From positions 310,001-374,000 of the forward strand of contig NZ_JAHXPB010000001.1 in NCBI RefSeq assembly GCF_023147505.1: DNA of 64,000 nucleotides, written 5' to 3'. This document shows, one piece after another, positions 63,806 to 64,000 of this stretch. The stretch is from Brevundimonas sp. EYE_349 (GTDB taxonomy: Bacteria; Pseudomonadota; Alphaproteobacteria; Caulobacterales; Caulobacteraceae). Numbering within the stretch: the first letter of the stretch is position 1; every line of letters begins with the position of its first letter. Position numbers and translations under genes: made by a program. The notes beneath the pieces are model-generated. The model was not told the DNA's origin, ran no database searches, and was given only the letters and a program-made list of their open reading frames with translations.

Positions 63806-64000
63806 GCCGCGTCCATCGCAGCGCGCATCCGGCGGATGGCGGCGTCCAGACCGATGAAGATCGATTCGCCGATCAGAAAATGGCCGATGTTTAATTCGCG
63901 GATTTCCGGGATAGCCAGCATGCGCGGAGCCGTGTCGTAATCCAGCCCATGCCCCGCATGGACCTCAAGCCCCAGGATGTCGGCCTGGGCGGCGGCGGCG
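63802..64000 (-). CDS. pdxJ: pyridoxine 5'-phosphate synthase, 3' part only
   Basis: The last 65 residues of PdxJ, cut by the window end. The enzyme joins 1-deoxyxylulose 5-phosphate and 3-amino-2-oxopropyl phosphate to give pyridoxine 5'-phosphate. [13 protein letters not shown] and [20 protein letters not shown] are the hallmark C-terminal segments, with the catalytic His and the phosphate loop. The stop overlaps the acpS start. Confidence 0.92.
   Translation of the reverse strand, partial: AAAAQADILGLEVHAGHGLDYDTAPRMLAIPEIRELNIGHFLIGESIFIGLDAAIRRMRAAMDAA

Overview
The window is 64 kb of high-GC chromosomal DNA with very dense gene packing. It suggests an alphaproteobacterium of the Caulobacterales, most likely Brevundimonas or a close relative. 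The evidence is the imuA-imuB-dnaE2 SOS cassette with a GTTC-N7-GTTC LexA box, an RpoE/ChrR pair, C4-type 5-aminolevulinate synthase (HemA), a ubiquinol-cytochrome c chaperone next to DUF177/PlsX/FabH/IhfA, a double cold-shock-domain protein, class I PhaC, and an NDUFS4-like complex I subunit. I saw no transposase, integrase, prophage, CRISPR array or rRNA. There are five tRNAs: Arg-UCU, Pro-UGG, Glu-UUC, Pro-GGG, and no fifth isoacceptor beyond these four, so the count is four tRNA genes.

Layout. 1-6535 (+): a sugar-nucleotide cluster with two tandem family-2 glycosyltransferases (the first cut by the window edge), a transaldolase-family enzyme, a GmhB-like phosphatase, a GmhA-like isomerase, two GHMP kinases and a nucleotidyltransferase; together they could build an NDP-activated heptose or octose from pentose-phosphate intermediates. 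6552-12161 (-): the SOS mutasome dnaE2-imuB-imuA, with a LexA box over the imuA start. 12344-16690: a divergent RpoE/ChrR stress module with DUF1365, FAD-oxidoreductase and DUF1295 membrane-lipid genes and two back-to-back sigma-E-type promoters. 16656-22001: tRNA hydroxylase TrhO, three tRNAs, complex I subunit, DUF192 lipoprotein, double-CSD cold-shock protein, RecJ and a lipoprotein. 22047-31185: PHA synthase, MsrB, ArgC, ribosomal proteins L13/S9, a PhoX-like phosphatase, heme A synthase, small membrane proteins, the fourth tRNA, a MerR regulator and IHF-alpha.

31263-38239: lipid initiation genes fabH-plsX, DUF177, cytochrome bc1 chaperone, BamE, H+-pyrophosphatase, and two small exported proteins. 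38279-46515 (-): a long run hemA - DUF6898-like - GNAT - glyA - nrdR - ribD(reductase only) - ribE - ribBA(X) - ribH - nusB - thiL. 46646-51850: exported methyltransferase-like lipoprotein, HemB, acetyltransferase, a 3-hydroxyisobutyrate-dehydrogenase-like enzyme, MotB and the N-degron transferase Bpt. 51858-64000: parC, dipZ, recO, a block of accessory enzymes (SnoaL-like, flavodoxin-like, CoA-transferase, serine hydrolase), then era-rnc-lepB-acpS-pdxJ, with pdxJ cut by the window end.

Most interesting: (i) the GDP-heptose/octose-like cluster with its own transaldolase and two kinases, the same enzyme classes used for the lincosamide octose; (ii) a ChrR anti-sigma factor that has lost three of four anti-sigma-domain zinc ligands while keeping its cupin ligands; (iii) a riboflavin operon in which the GTP cyclohydrolase II domain is degenerate and the RibD deaminase domain is absent; (iv) structured leaders in front of the cold-shock gene and hemA. 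Many genes are coupled by 1-4 nt stop/start overlaps, often with GTG or TTG starts.
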